NCBI GenBank assembly: GCA_025200525.1
Contig: CM045761.1
Location: forward strand, 134,170,223-134,234,222
Origin: Camellia lanceoleosa
Taxonomy: Eukaryota > Streptophyta > Magnoliopsida > Ericales > Theaceae
DNA length: 64,000 bases
Reading direction: 5' to 3'
Part shown: in pieces, positions 24,230-37,424 of the stretch
How positions within the stretch are numbered: the first letter of the stretch is position 1
Layout: the number at the start of each line of letters is the position of its first letter
Made by a program: the position numbers and the translations under genes
Notes under the pieces: generated by a model
Told to the model about the DNA's origin: nothing
The model's input: the letters and a program-made list of their open reading frames with translations, nothing else
Database searches by the model: none

Positions 24230-25832
24230 ATGGCCAATGCTGGACAAGAGGTGAGAGTCGAGGATGACATACATAGCAAGGAAGAAGAGTATGTCGATCC
24301 AAACGTCGGAGGAGAAAACAATGAAGATGAAGTGCAGGAAGTGAATCCAGAAGCAAACAATGTCGCCAGGGGCCGTAATGGCCCAAAGAGAGGCAACCAA
24401 GAGGAATACTACAACGAAAGCAACTTCTAGGTTTGGAAGGACCGGTGTCTATGAAGAGACGATGAAGTGAAGGACCTAGCAAACAAATTGACGAACCTGC
24501 AAACCGTGGTGAACTTCATGATGCAAAACAAGATGATGCAATCTACGTTGCCATTATTGACAACACTAACACAAGCAGCAAACGCCGACACCCAAAAGGG
24601 AGGGAACACAATGGTGTTGACTGTCCTATAGCATGAGAAGAGACCTGGGAACTCAAATCGGCAATTGTAGAACGTCGGGCGAATAGAATCACGACAAAGA
24701 GATTCACAAAGAACTAGAGAAATACAGATTAGGGGATCTCGACAGATCAACGGGCAAGGCCACTGCCTCGATGAGATAGAGAGGTCTAAAAGGACACATC
24801 AAAGCACGGGAAGTAGTGCGTCGAAGAGATTGAAGTTGATCGATGGCCGAGCTCCCGAACGAACGAAGAAAAAACTACATGATTATCTCCAGAGGAAGAG
24901 GAATAATGCTACGGTTGTGTCCACCGTGCAACCGAGATCACCATTCTCGATAGAGTTAGACGCGTTCAAGACACCTAAGAGATTCACCATACTAAGGTTC
25001 CAGATTTACGATGGTAAGTCAGATCAGAATTTTCATGTTAGTTTATATCTGAATGCAATGTCTTTGTGGAGTGGGAATGAACAGTTATTGTGCAAGGTGC
25101 TCCCGTCGAAATTTGGGAAAATAGCATCATATTAGTTCCTCAAATTGCTGAAATGATGTATCAAGAGTTGGGAAGACTTGGCAGAGATGTTTGTGGCCAG
25201 GTTTCTTACGAACAGATTGCAGCTATTAATGATTGATTCCTTATTGGCCTTGAAGATTGACGATAACAAAAGCCTTAGGGCTTATGCCAAAAGGTACTAT
25301 GAGGTTTAAAATCGAATTCTGGTATGTAAGCAGGAAATTGCAGTCGTGTCTTTTAACAACGACTTGGAGAATGATTGTCTACTTTGGCAATCCCTTGCAA
25401 AGACCTTCCCAAAAAATATGAAGGATCTCATAGCAAGGATTAAGAAGTACGCAAGGGAAAAAGAAAACAAGAAGGTAAAGAAAGGGAGTACAGTGAAGCA
25501 AGAGAAGCAAAATGGCGCACTGAAGCGTAGCCGAGGAAGTACTAGTACTGACAAATTAGAGCCGGGATTGAAAGCCATGCAGGCTATAGTACAATTTTCA
25601 AGATTCCGATCTACAGGATCCTTGAGAGAATCAAGAACCAGCCTTACTTTAGGCCACCACAGAAGACCCCAGGGGAATACATAGGCAGATTCCCTGGGAA
25701 GAATTGTGCCTACCATGACAAGAACGGACACATGACCCAAGGATGTAGAGCTCTGAAACAACATCTAGAGGATCTTGTTAGACAGGGACACCTAAGAGAC
25801 TTGATAGACAAAGAAAAGACAAGTATTGAATA
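24230..25832 (+). pseudogene. gag of the Tat element, degenerate
   Basis: ATG at 24230 opens an acidic N-terminal frame that stops at 24430. A capsid-like block with YDGKSDQNFHVSLYLNAM follows around 25010-25060. A basic linker (KKYAREKENKKVKKG) lies near 25450. A zinc-knuckle variant CAYHDKNGHMTQGC (C-x2-H-x4-H-x4-C) lies at about 25708-25749. Several stops and frameshifts divide these parts, so no intact Gag can be made. Confidence 0.8.
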
Positions 25833-26129
25833 GGCGAAGTTAGCCCGGGTGCGGACAGTAGCACCGCGACCACCCCCAGCACCACTCCCAGCACCACGGG
25901 CAGATGGACCACGAGTTATCAACGTGATCCATTTCAAGGTCAATGCGAACAAAATTCGTAAAGAAACACAGAAGGTAAGACACCTTCAACACGTGTTCCA
26001 AGTTCAACAAAAGAAGCCCCTGACGGAGGGACACCGAGGGCCGATGATCTCGTTTATAGATAAAGACTTGGAGATGGTCCAGGATCCACATAACAATGCT
26101 CTGGTAGTGACCCTGAAGATCAGAGAGTG

Positions 26130-28994
26130 CTAGGTAAGGCAAATACTTATTGACCAAGGCAGCTTTTATGACATCAAGTACGTCAGATGCTATAAAGAGC
26201 TCGACCTTCACAAGGATGACCTAGAGCAATTTGACAGCCCCATGGTCGGATTTAATGAGACCTCAACGTGGCCTTTGGGAACCACATGTTTGGATATTAA
26301 GGCGGGAACAAAGACTATAACCACGAAGTTCACCATGATTGATACCCCCTCTCCGTACAACATTATTTTGAGAAGACCTTGGCTACACACCATGAGGGTT
26401 GTTCCCTCAACTTTACACTAACTGTTGCAATTCCCAACCGAGTTTGGGATTGAAGAAGTGAGAGGAGACCAAGTGCAGTCAAAAAATTGCTCCATGGCAG
26501 CAATAAAGTACACCTGAAATGTCAGAGAAACAGGGATGACTGAAGTAGAAGGCGAAGACCAAGAGGTATTGAACGATGTCAGCAAAGAACCTACTGACAA
26601 AAGCCAGGAGCCTTTGAAAAAGATTCAGGTAAAGGAATGAGACGAAGAGTGATTCTTTCTCCTCAGCTTAGGGTTTAGCTGAAGAGGAAAAAAGAAAATT
26701 GAAGGAATTTTTAAGAGAAAATATAGAGGTGTTCACTTGGACGTCGTACAAGATGCCGGGGATCAACCTTGAGGTTAACTGCGACAAGCTCAACATGGAT
26801 AGGTCGACCAAATCGATGATCCAGAGAGCAAGGCGACCGACTAGTCCATATGGAAGATATTGAAGAGGAAATAGAGAAATTGCTGAAGATACATGCAATC
26901 CGAGAAGTGAACTACCCAACCTGGCTGTCCAACACGGTGGTAGTTAAAAAGAAGAACAACAAATGGAGGGTTTGTGTGGACTTCACGAGCCTGAACAAGG
27001 CATGCCCGAAGGACTGCTTTTTTTTTTGCCCAAGATAGACCAACTCATGGATGCCACATCAGGACATGGAAGGATGAGCTTCCTTGATGCATACAAAGCT
27101 TAGCACCAAATAGCCATGTATGCACCAGATGAGAAGAAGACTACATTTATCACTCCAAAGGGACTCTATGGCTATAGAGTCGTGCCCTTCGGATTGAAAA
27201 ATACAGGGGCAACATACCAAAGGCTTGTAACCAAGATATTTAAACATTTGATTAGGAAGACCGTAGAAGTTCGACGACATGGTTGTGAAAAGTAAGGAAC
27301 CCTCCGACCATCTAGCCGACTTGAATGAGGTTTTCGACATTTTAAAAGCATATCAGCTTCGGCTAAATGCCTCTAACTGTTCTTTTGAAATGGGATCTGT
27401 TAAGTTTTTGGGATATCTGGTAACTAGAAAAGGAATTGAAGAAACCGCCGATCAGATCAAGGCCATCTTTGATCTGAAGAGCCTGACAACAGCTAAGAAA
27501 GTCCAAATTTTGACCGACAAAGCAGCGATGCTGAACTGATTCATAAGCCAGAGTTCAGATAAATGCAAGCCATTTTCCCAGCTAATGAAGAAGGCCACTA
27601 ATTTTCTATGAACAAAAGCATGCGAAGTCGCCTTGGCCGAATTGAAGAGATATTTGACAACCCCACCCGTATTGTCAAATCCAATTCCATAAGAGTAACT
27701 ATTTTTGTACCTAGCAATCTCAGACCATGAGTCAACACCGTGGTTGTCCGAGAAAAAGAATGAGAACAAAAGGCAATATATTATGTAAGCAAAACCTTCG
27801 CAAGCATCGAGACAAGGTATCCACCTCTAGAGAAACTGAAACTCGCTCTGGTGATGGCTTCAAAGAAATTGAACCACTACTTTCAAGCTCACAAGATTGT
27901 GGTGCTCACGGAGCACCCGCTGAAGTCTCTGTTACAACATGGAGACTTATCGGGAAGAATAACACGATGGGCTATAGTTCTAGTTTAATATGACATAGAG
28001 TACATACCAAGGACAGCAATCAAAGGTCAGGTTCTGGCCGACTATGTTGTTGAGTTTACATCGAGGGCAAGCCCAAAGCCAAGACCCGTGAACCTTGGCT
28101 TAGGTTGTGTAGAAGAACTTGAAGAAACATAGATGGCAGTTTAGAACCCCAAGCCAACAAGACAGAAGAAAAAGTAGGAGAAACTGAAGCCTTGCGATAT
28201 TTACATCGATGAGTCATTCCGCCTCCTTGTCGACAGTAGCTCAAACCAACAAAGAGTGAGGGAAGGAATAGTGTTGGTCTCACCAAATGGACAAATGTTG
28301 GAATAGTCCATCAGACTAGGGTTCAAGGTTCAAATAACGAAACAGAGAACGAGGCACTGATTGCCTGATTGAAGCTAGCAACAACAGTCAAAGTCGATGA
28401 TGTGGTAGTTTACTGTGATTCTTAACTCATTGTAAACCAAGCAATGGAGGAGTACATTGCCCGAAAAGAGATAATGGTGGCCTATGTCAAAGAAGTCATC
28501 AAGTTGTCGGGTTCAATAGGTTTGTCGAGAAGACAATGGTCATGCATATGCACTGGCAAACCTTGCATCAGTAATAAAGTCAGGCTCACCAAGAAAAATC
28601 ATGGCAGACTATCTATTAGGCCCAAGTGTTGAACCCCTAATAACAGAGTATGAGGAAATGTGCATAGAGCTAGGCCCAAACTGCACGGATGCCTTGGTCA
28701 AATTCATTAGAGATGGCAGGCTGCAAGAAAACAAGAAATAGGCACATAAGATCAGACTAAGGTTAACAAGATTCTCCTTGTTGGCAGAGGGCCACTTCTA
28801 CAAAAGGTCCTTTACTAGACCATTATTGCAATGTGTGCACCCTTCCTAAGTAAAATATTTCTTATATGAGATCCACAATGGAGTTTGTAGAAGCCATGCA
28901 GAGAGTAGATCTCTTGCTCGTAGAGCCATATCACAAGGGTACTAGTGGCCCTACAAGTAGAAAGACATAAAAACCTATGTCAAAAAGTGCCAGA
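26130..28994 (+). pseudogene. pol (protease, RT, RNase H, start of integrase) of the Tat element, degenerate
   Basis: The protease region starts near 26140 with LIDQGS (D-x-G-S-like active site) and MVGFNE. RT spans about 26830-27530, with KKKNNKWRVCVDF, GLYGYRVVPFGL and FLGYLVTRKGIEE. The catalytic YxDD is not readable because the frame shifts at about 27270, and a T9 run at 27017-27028 breaks the frame earlier. RNase H-like sequence (LADYVVEFTSRASPKPR, then CDIYIDES) lies at 28030-28215. The integrase zinc finger begins near 28860 and is cut at 28994 by the nested LTR. Many stops are present. Confidence 0.85.
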
Positions 28995-31774
28995 TGTGAG
29001 GCCTTTGATCTTTGAAATATTTTCTTTAACCCTTACTTTTAAATTATTTCTTTGTAGTCCCTCAATTTTTTTAATTAATTGCAATTTTAACCCTAAAATC
29101 AAAAACATGCGCCAACCGAAAACTCGCAAACCCTAAATTGAATTCAGGAATCATTTCTAAAACCCTAAGAATAATTAAATTAATTTTCTAAGTATATTTT
29201 CCACACAGAAACCCTAGGTTTCCAGTTCTCAGTACAATTCACCGTTTAATTCAAAACAAAGAAACTTTAACCTAATTAAATTTCCAGATTCTAAATAAAT
29301 TAAACACTACACTTAATCAAATGCTAAAATTCATAAATTAAATCCAAAGCCCTCATATTTTGATTGAATTACAAATTAACCCCAAGTTAGTACTATTATA
29401 TATAAATATATACATGTTGTACCTTTAAACTTATTTAAATAATTTTGTACACAAAATATCTTCAACTTGTACACAAGAAAATCAAAAAAAATCCCCCCAA
29501 AATTTCTTGCACATGGCTGGCCATGCTATGCATATATATATGTGATATCCTTTTGGGGACAAATTGCTTGATTTAGTGAAGAAAAATTGACCTAGGGTAC
29601 AAATGTAATTATATATAAATATATATATTGTACTTGTAACCAATTCAACTTTGATTAATCAAAACCTTAATTAGATCATGTTTAAAGGTGTAATTAAGGC
29701 TCTAATCATCATACATTCCATTTCATACTAACTAAATCCAAGCCTATTCAATTGAATTGGAACTAAGGACATTTGGACTTTTCACCATTCTTTTTCTTTT
29801 TTTTTTCCCTATAAATTCACCAATTCTCTCTACACTTTTGAGCACAAAACACACTCACACAATTACATATTTGGCTAAGAGAGAGAGAGAGAGAGGAGAG
29901 GAAGAGAGTGAACCTTGTTAGTGGAGAGAAAAATAGGAGAAAATTGTGCATGCACTTCACCTAACTTCAAGTAAGCCACATCACCATCTCTCCTTCTATT
30001 TCCTTTTTCAACTACATGTTATTAGAAGTTTAAAATCATATTTTTAGATTTGTTGTAATGGTGTTCATATGTTTAGAATTGATGAGTTGAGCTTTGATCC
30101 TTCTTCTACTCATATTTTCTCTTAATAGATGCAAAACTAGCAAAACTACATTTTTTCTTTCCATATCTCCCATTATTTCCAAAGACACACCATGACTCTA
30201 AACATCTGAGTTATTGATACATTATTAGTATGTTTTCATCACAAAAGTAGTGAAAAACTTCCCTTAGTTGGCTTCTTTTCTCACCAATCTTCTTATTTTG
30301 AGTATTATGCATGAAAAATTAGTTTTTACAGCCAACCTTCGAAAATTCTAGAAAAATGTAAGAAACTCTTATGGACCTCAGTTTTATGTCAAAAAACTTT
30401 ATTTAAGAGCTATGTTTCAAGGAAAATTGGTTTCATTGAAAAAGAGTGAGTGGTTTGAAAGAAAATCTGATTTTCATGACGGTCGACGAATTTGGACAAG
30501 CGCTGGAGTGGTTCTTAAATAACTAAAAATCTAGAAAAGCTATTCCATTTCCAAAAAATGTTCTGAAAACTAGACAAAATTCTCTACAAACCATAGGAAA
30601 GCCAAGTTTAGGAAAAATCTAAAAATGTCTTTTTGTTTACAATCTTTATGACAATGCAAATATGGAAATTTACATTCTTATGTGATATTATTCCCTTAAC
30701 TTCATTAATACGCCTAGAACTACTTGTGCATATTTTAATATGTTAATCTCATGTGTTGTAACTTTATTTCCTTTCATTTGTGCGATGAAAATGTTCATAC
30801 TTATGCAATAGAAGTTGTTTCAAGAGCATGATCCAACTCTGACTTAAATTATCTAACGGGAAACTTAATGGGTGGTAATGGTTTGCGAACTTTTGGACAA
30901 GTTACTAAGTTATTGAATTGGTTAGCGGGACATGTTCCCTTTTGAAAGCGAAAGTCTTGCGCAAGTGGTTGTTTTGGAACCCTTGAATGAAGCGGCTGTA
31001 TTCGGACTCTAGGTGGTTTTGGTGTGAGGAGGGAATGGGCAAGGCCCTTATTTTACCTCTCTTTTGAGGTTCTAGGTTGGCGCTACGCAGTATGTAACCA
31101 TTGGTAGGCATTTAGGGTAAGGTCTGCAAAGCAGTAAAAAATGGAGCATACCGAATAATCCATGTCCGATTCTTGTGGTTGGGAGGATAAAATCTCTTTG
31201 GGGGATTTCTAGACCACTAACAGCTAACCTTGTAACGCTTGTTATTTACTTGAATATCATGTTTCTTTCCCTTATTGTTGTAATTGCTATTGTGTATTAG
31301 ATTGGGAAAAAGGAGCGGAGTCTGTGCGCGTTTACTGGGTATTCAAAGTTCATTGCTTTTCATGCCAGGTATCGAAGAAACATACAAGGCCGACAAGGAG
31401 CTAGAGACATTTGAAGACTTGTGTCTGTTTTAGAGAAAGTTAGAAGCCATTTTTCTTATAAGTTTATTCGTGCTTTTATTTTTTATTTTTTTGGATTGTA
31501 ATAGTAATGGAACTCATTTTGTAATTTAAGATTTGAAACACTATAATTATTATTTGCTTTTGTAATCATATCCCTATCTCCGCGTTACTTATGAGACCTT
31601 ATGTTAATATCTCTAAAGATCTATCAAAAAGATAGCTTGCTATCTAAGGTGGTTGGACTTAGAAAGGAGGCTATATTGACTCCTTCGACCTTCCTGGGAT
31701 CTTACTTGGCTACTGACCAAAAGACTCTTTAGTGACATTACCCTAACCCTTAGAGTAGAAATTGGGGTGTCACA
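28995..31774 (+). repeat. Nested solo LTR (Tekay-like), 2,780 bp, inside integrase
   Basis: TGTGAGGCC...GGGGTGTCACA, the same family as 3862-6744. Flanks ccaga (28990-28994) and cgaga (31775-31779) form a 5-bp target duplication with one mismatch. The host integrase frame stops in the zinc-finger cysteine region and continues on the other side. No gag-pol inside, so it is a solo LTR left by recombination between the LTRs of a full insertion. Confidence 0.88.
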
Positions 31775-32457
31775 CGAGAAGTGTCAAAGGTTTGTACATT
31801 TGATACATCAACCAGTTGGGGACTTGAATACAGTATCCAGTCCTTGGTGATTTGCCCAGTGGAGCATGGATGTGATTGGACAACTGCCCAAGGCAATTGG
31901 ACAGAGGAAGTACTTGTTAGTAGCCACAGACTACTTCACGAGATGGATGGAGGCAGAACCTTTAGCCAAAATTGAAGATGTGGATGTAAGAAGTTTCATC
32001 TAGAAGAATATCATTACCAGATTTGGGATCCCAAGAGCCATTGTGGTAGACAATGGTACCCAATTTGACAGCAAGTTGATCAAGAATTTCTACACGAAAT
32101 ACAAAATCAAGAACTACTATTCAACTCCTAGCTTCCCACAAAGTAATGACCAAGTCGAGGCCTCTGACAAGACCATCTTGGATGGAATAAAAGAAGAGAT
32201 TGGATGCTACCAAAGGCAAGTGGATAGAGGAGTTGCCTAATGTTCTATAAGCATACCGTACTATGCCGAGAAGATCAACTGGAGAATCACCTTTTGCTAT
32301 GGCTTATGGCATCGTGGCCATTATACCACTGGAAATCATCATTCCTGGAGTTAGAACTCAGGCTATATAGAATGGGACAAACGAGGCATTTTTAGCTCGA
32401 GATCTGGACTTGATTGAAGAAATGAAGGAAAGAGCAGCAATTTGGTTGGGGGCATAC
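31775..32457 (+). pseudogene. Integrase core of the Tat element, degenerate
   Basis: Continues the zinc finger (KCQRF at about 31783-31797), then the core with LLVATDYFTRWMEAEPLA, VVDNGTQFDSK at 32044-32076 and QSNDQVEASDKTIL. This gives the spacing expected for the D-D-E catalytic residues. Stops occur at about 32001 and 32238. The end is cut at 32457 by another LTR. Confidence 0.85.
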
Positions 32458-33108
32458 TGTAGCTCGACTTTTTCGCACCTCTTTTCGGAAAGGCGAAATA
32501 AGCCCTACAGTTCGGACTCCCGTGGTTTTGAATCTGATCTCACAAGTACAATGTAAAATAAATAAACACCAAAGTGTCCAAATCCGACAAATCTTTTAAA
32601 AAATCAATTTTGAATCAAATTGCCAAAAATAAACTGCTTTGCTAGATACAGAGTCACCACCAAAATATTTTGTTTTAGGAAAATTTAGGAAACCCATGAC
32701 TCGTACCAAGGCCACATGTCCATCATCACCAAGATTGTCTCGACTCGAGAACTTAGGAACAAGAGAGGAAGATAGGAGCAGATGCAAGCATCTGTGCAAA
32801 TAGCTAGCACAGCTGCCACAAAATATTTGTAAAAGAAACTGGTGGCCGACAGGCCATATCAGTGGTTGGCAACCCAAAAGTGATGGTCAGCAGCCCAAAA
32901 AGGGTGGCCAGCAGGCCACCAGAGTCTGTAGGCTTGAAGGACCAAGGCTTGGTCAAAATGAGACAACAAGGGGTGTAGGGTTTGAAGGGCTCAAAGCTGT
33001 GGCATTCTACTGAGGATTTCAAGCACTTGACGAGCAAATAAACTAATCATCAGGTGTGCATGCCATGGCGTCCAAGTCGTAAAGGCCGTCAAAAATGGGG
33101 TGTCTATA
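32458..33108 (-). repeat. Nested short LTR of family A, 651 bp, with perfect target duplication
   Basis: Starts TGTAGCTCG and ends GGGGTGTCTATA. The 5-bp flanks catac (32453-32457) and catac (33109-33113) are identical. The host frame is continuous if the insert and one flank copy are discounted. It matches the two ends of the 7.1-kb copy at 46015-53133 (same strand) and the reverse of 1932-3116. The large repetitive middle of the 7.1-kb copy is absent. Confidence 0.88.
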
Positions 33109-33113
33109 CATAC

Positions 33114-33362
33114 CCGCAAAGACTTTCCAGGTCATACAACAAGAAAATGAATCCCAGGGAATTCCAAATTAGGGATCTTGCTTTGAGAAAAGTCGTTGAC
33201 AACAAGAAAGTTCCCTGTGAGGGTAAACTTGACCTGAACTGGAAAGGTCCATACAGAATTATCTCGGTCACCTGCAATGGTGCATATCGACTAGAAGATC
33301 GTGATGGCAAAGAGTTGCCAAGGCCTTGGAATACTAGTAATCTTAAGTTTTTCTATCATTAG
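33114..33362 (+). pseudogene. Integrase C-terminal region of the Tat element
   Basis: An open stretch with RSYNKKMNPREFQIRDLALRKV, then LNWKGPYRI and GAYRLEDRDGKELPRPWN, ending NLKFFYH and a stop at 33360-33362. This is the usual C-terminus of Tat-lineage integrases ('GPY' module, then 'W...LKxYY'). Confidence 0.85.
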
Positions 33363-34149
33363 TTTAGTTTCTTCATTTTCTATTTTGATGTAATTAGAAG
33401 ATGTTTTAGCCGAAGTATTGATTAATGAAATATTAGTTCGATTTTGCAAACTATTGTAGAATTTAGCATACTCCTACTGTTGGATATGATGGAAAGTGTA
33501 AGTCCAAGGTGATGTTCCAAAGAGGAACAAGACGTTTAACTTAGGCTTGTCAAAATGACAAAGCTGAACTAAGTTAAAAGAATGTTTCAAAAAGAAACAA
33601 GACGAGACTTGCCATGATCTGGCTAGTTTGTACAAAAAGCCGAGGTAGTTAGTACTCTCGCTGCACTAAAGTTAAGTCTTAAGTGTTTTGTGTAGACGAG
33701 CTAGACATGATAACTCTGGTCATGGATGTCTAAGTCAGACTTAGGCAAGATTCAGATGATGTATCCTGAATAGGAACCTAAGTTACAACTTATGTTCACA
33801 TTGCCGAGATAAGTACCTCTCTAGGTAGAGCCGAGATTAGTTGCACTTTGGTTTCGTTTGTGATTTAAAAACACTTGGTAAAATTTTCAAAAAGTTTGTT
33901 AATCATGCCAAGATGAGATATGAGATATTGTAATTAGAAGAATTTACAAGAAATAAGGTATGAAAGCAGCATATAGAAGTAAGCATCCAACACTTAGTCG
34001 AAAACAGACTTGGAAGAACTTGTTTCAGTACACCAAATGGCACTTCAACCTTACAAAAGTAGAAATCTATTCAAAAGTAAAGTATGGATAGAAGAAGAAA
34101 AAAGGCATAACTAAAAGCAAAAAGAAGGCAAATTCTAAGTGCTAGATGC
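33363..34149. other. Non-coding spacer of the Tat element between integrase and antisense ORF
   Basis: No coding potential. It carries repeated 'gaacaagacg' and 'cttagg' segments. Tat elements typically have such a spacer here. Confidence 0.5.
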
Positions 34150-36310
34150 CGGAGCAAAGTTCTCAGTCTGTTATTAGCGGTGTGTCGGCTTGGGTAGACA
34201 GTGCAGCAGCTTTTTCAGCCTCGGTGTCGACTGCTCGTCAATCTTCTTCAGACTCTCGTCCAAGCTCTTGCCAGCAGTAGCGATTTTGGCCTCAGAAGTG
34301 TCGATCTTTTTTAGAGAGGTGCTCTTGGAGATTTCGTCCTTATCCTATTTAGTTAGGTCCAGGACCTGATCATTCAGAGTTGGGGACTTGGCCCTAGCAG
34401 CAATGGTGTCAGCCTCCTCTTCTTCTTTTCCTTCATCCTTGTATTAGACTGGGGATTGAGGGAAAGGTACGTCGAGTTGGCTGAGATCTCTTAGAGGGAA
34501 GTCCTTAAGGATAAAGAGTTTCTTCAAGGCTACAACCTAGCTGAGATAGTAGCCTCTGTTGTAGGCCTGACTAACTTACTTTTTGTATTTCTCTCTGATG
34601 TCTTCTTGGTCTTCAGCGTAGGCCTTTTCATTGGCTGCCTTGATCTTGGCGTCTTTTGTAGCCAAGGCCTCGGCTAGGTCCTTTTCGGCTTTAACAGCCT
34701 TATCTTCAAAAGCCTTGGCCGCGGCCTCAGCCTGTTGCTCACCTTTCCTCGTCACGTTGAGCTTGTCTAGAAGCTTCATCCTTTCCGCTTCGGCCTAGTT
34801 GAGTTGATGAAGGTAACCAATAGCCTCTTGTGTCTTCTTAGTAAGATCTTTCTTCAGCAACTCAGCCTTGTAAGCAAAGGCATAAGCATGTTGCATGGTC
34901 TGCAAATGAGAGAAGATGAATTAGTACAATAATACAAATAATTCTAAGGATACAATGTTAGATTGAAAGCATAATAGAAGCTTACCACTATGGTGTTCCT
35001 TATCATGAATGCAAAGTGCTCATATTCATTGTAGCCGTTGATGGCCTCCATGTCAGTAGAGAGAAGCACAGCGGCTGACAAAGCAGTACCGATCTCGGGC
35101 TGGCATGAGGCACTTTCACTCAGCCTGATAGGGCGACCATCAATGGAGATGTCGGGTATGAAGGCATCCGAGGTGTCGTCGATCGCAGAAGACTTTGACC
35201 GTTTTGGTGGTGGGGTATCGGCAGAGTCAGTAGTGGCTTGCCTCTTATTAGTTTTAGCCAACTTTAAGATTGGCATTGTGTCTTCAAGATCTTTTTCTTA
35301 AAAGAAAGGGGTGATAGTGGTTTTAGCCTTGGCCTTGGCCTTGGCCTTTTTCACTCTCTTTGGTGTCTCAACTATTTGTAGAGAATAGGAAGATTGGACG
35401 ATGATGATGTTGGGAAGGCTTGCAAGAAGGTCATCGGTCATGGCTGGTTTGTGACCTATCTCTTCTGAGGTGGCGGTAATGGTAACTCGACTATATACAA
35501 TATTGGCCCCTGAACTGTCCTTGATGAAGTAGTTGGTGTTGTGACGGATGATAGAGCCTTATTTCTAGACAGGGATGTCAAGAAGTGGGGACTTGTTTGT
35601 TGTTATGTAGTTCAGAAGGAAGAGAGATTGCGAATGTTGATTGGTAGGTCCAGGAGCCTTTACGCGTCAGCTCTCAGTATGTAGTACTTTCATAAATTTT
35701 TGTCGCACTGAGGGAGTTCTGGAAAAACAGAAGGTTAAGTGATCAGCAATATGATGAAATGAAAAACTTAAGTAGATAATGGAAAACAAGTGTGTGTTCT
35801 AAAGGTGACTTACTTTTATGGTCTCCTAGGATGCTTCTAGGGAGTGTAAAGAGGTGGAGGTCATCATCCTGAGCAAGCTCCAAGTCGCCTGAGATAATAA
35901 GATAATCATCTCCTACACCCTTATTGGAATCAGGGAGGTCGGCGATCATCTTGTAAGTTGTGGATCTTGGTTTTAGGTAGTAGGTTATGCAATTTTTGGA
36001 CCGAAGGGTGCACATCGTGTAGCAGTATTGGACGTTCTAAAGGTTTAGTTGGGCTCTATGTCAACGATTAAGCTCGGCTATACTGTTGATTATATGAAAG
36101 GTATTGAAAACTAGTTGCATAGGATTCAATTTATAGAAGTGGAGCATTTCCCTAAACAGGATGTTAAGGGGGAATCTAGCTCTGCCCTCAAGGATTGACA
36201 CTAAAAGACATGTAATTGTCTCCCGGCATAATGGAGTCATTCTCACTAGTGAGTCTGACATAGACGTCGGCTAGGATATTGTATTCTCGGCAAAAACTTT
36301 CTATCTTAGT
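34150..36310 (-). pseudogene. Antisense ORF of the Tat element, degenerate
   Basis: Read from right to left. An FCREYNILADVYVRL segment lies near 36280, then, after a frameshift, EGRARFPLNILFREMLHFYKLNPMQL (read around 36120-36190). A DDYLIISGDLELA block lies near 35890. A low-complexity segment with PPPKRSKSS is around 35190. A coiled-coil-like A/K/E-rich stretch lies at 34576-34779. The order is the same as in the intact antisense ORF at 1-1169. Stops and frameshifts make it non-functional. The function of these ORFs is unknown. Confidence 0.75.
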
Positions 36311-37410
36311 AGGGCTGTTTATTCTCTACTTGTGCATACCTATGACCTCGGCTAAGTGGTTTCAGTATTGTTTTCCTCAAAGAAGTGCTTTGTGTTATGG
36401 ATTTGTTGACATAGAAATCTAGGCGTAGCCTTAGGTTTGTTTCAGTTTTCCTAATATTCAAAACAAATCCCAATTCCAATCTAAAGAATGCAAGAATGAT
36501 AGCAATGTGCAGGAATGGGGTGAAGCAATCTGGAAAACAGGTAAAGAAATAAGAAAAATGGATTCAGAATCTCGCACAGAGGCATGAGGGGCATGAATAG
36601 GGCGTGGCAGTAACAAGAATAAAAATGTGCAATTAGTTCAGGAAGATTTCAAGAATGTAGATAAAGCGAAAAAAAATGATAACAAATTCGAGCATAAGTG
36701 CAGTGTGTACAGTGTTTAGGTTATTGATTGAAGCAAGAATTTCATGGGGTAAGTATTCAAAAACATGAAGAAGAACAATAAAGAACTGAAATAAAAAAGG
36801 GTTGGTTGAGGGACTTACAGGTCTGGAATGAAGAAATGGATGTTGGATTGTGGTTCACTGGTGTCAAACGGTGCTGTTAATTGGAATGGGACAAGTGATT
36901 GCTCGCCAAAGATGGTTGAACAAAGGAGTTATAGAGAAAACAAAAAGGTAACAATGGCAGTTTGAGAGAATTTTAGAGAGAGAAAGTTTGAGAAGGAGTA
37001 TTGATTGCAGAATGAAGAGACAGTGAGAGGTGGAAACTTTTGATAGAATTCAAAAGGACGACAAAGGCAATGATTTAACTGCCTAGAGAGAAGTGCCCAT
37101 GCTAACATTATGCAGCAAGGAGCAGAATTGATGCGACACGATGGAGACGTCATCGATACGCCCCAATCTAGTGATGACACATGGACAAAGCTATTGGATT
37201 TGTTATGTGATGATAGTTCACACACACCTAGGGTTCTTGAATTTCTTGAATTAGTAGGGTCATGATCTCAACTAGTAGTGAGATGTTGGTTCTTCCTTCT
37301 TGATGAGTGGACATTTGAGTTCTTGTTTCTTGACGCCGACGAGTCTTAGCTGACATGTTCGAAGATCAAACAATATAGGTTCCATTACCTTAGGTTGCCG
37401 AGGTAATAGA

Positions 37411-37424
37411 ACCTAGGGGACAGT
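37411..37424 (+). promoter_or_regulatory. Polypurine tract
   Basis: acctaggggacagt lies directly before the 3' LTR. It resembles the tract at 1515-1528 before the other Tat LTR. Confidence 0.6.

Noticed and set aside
24207..27340. Minus-strand ORFs up to 152 aa across the Tat gag-pol region
   Set aside because: Shadows of the plus-strand gag-pol; reading direction contradicts the clear plus-strand motifs.
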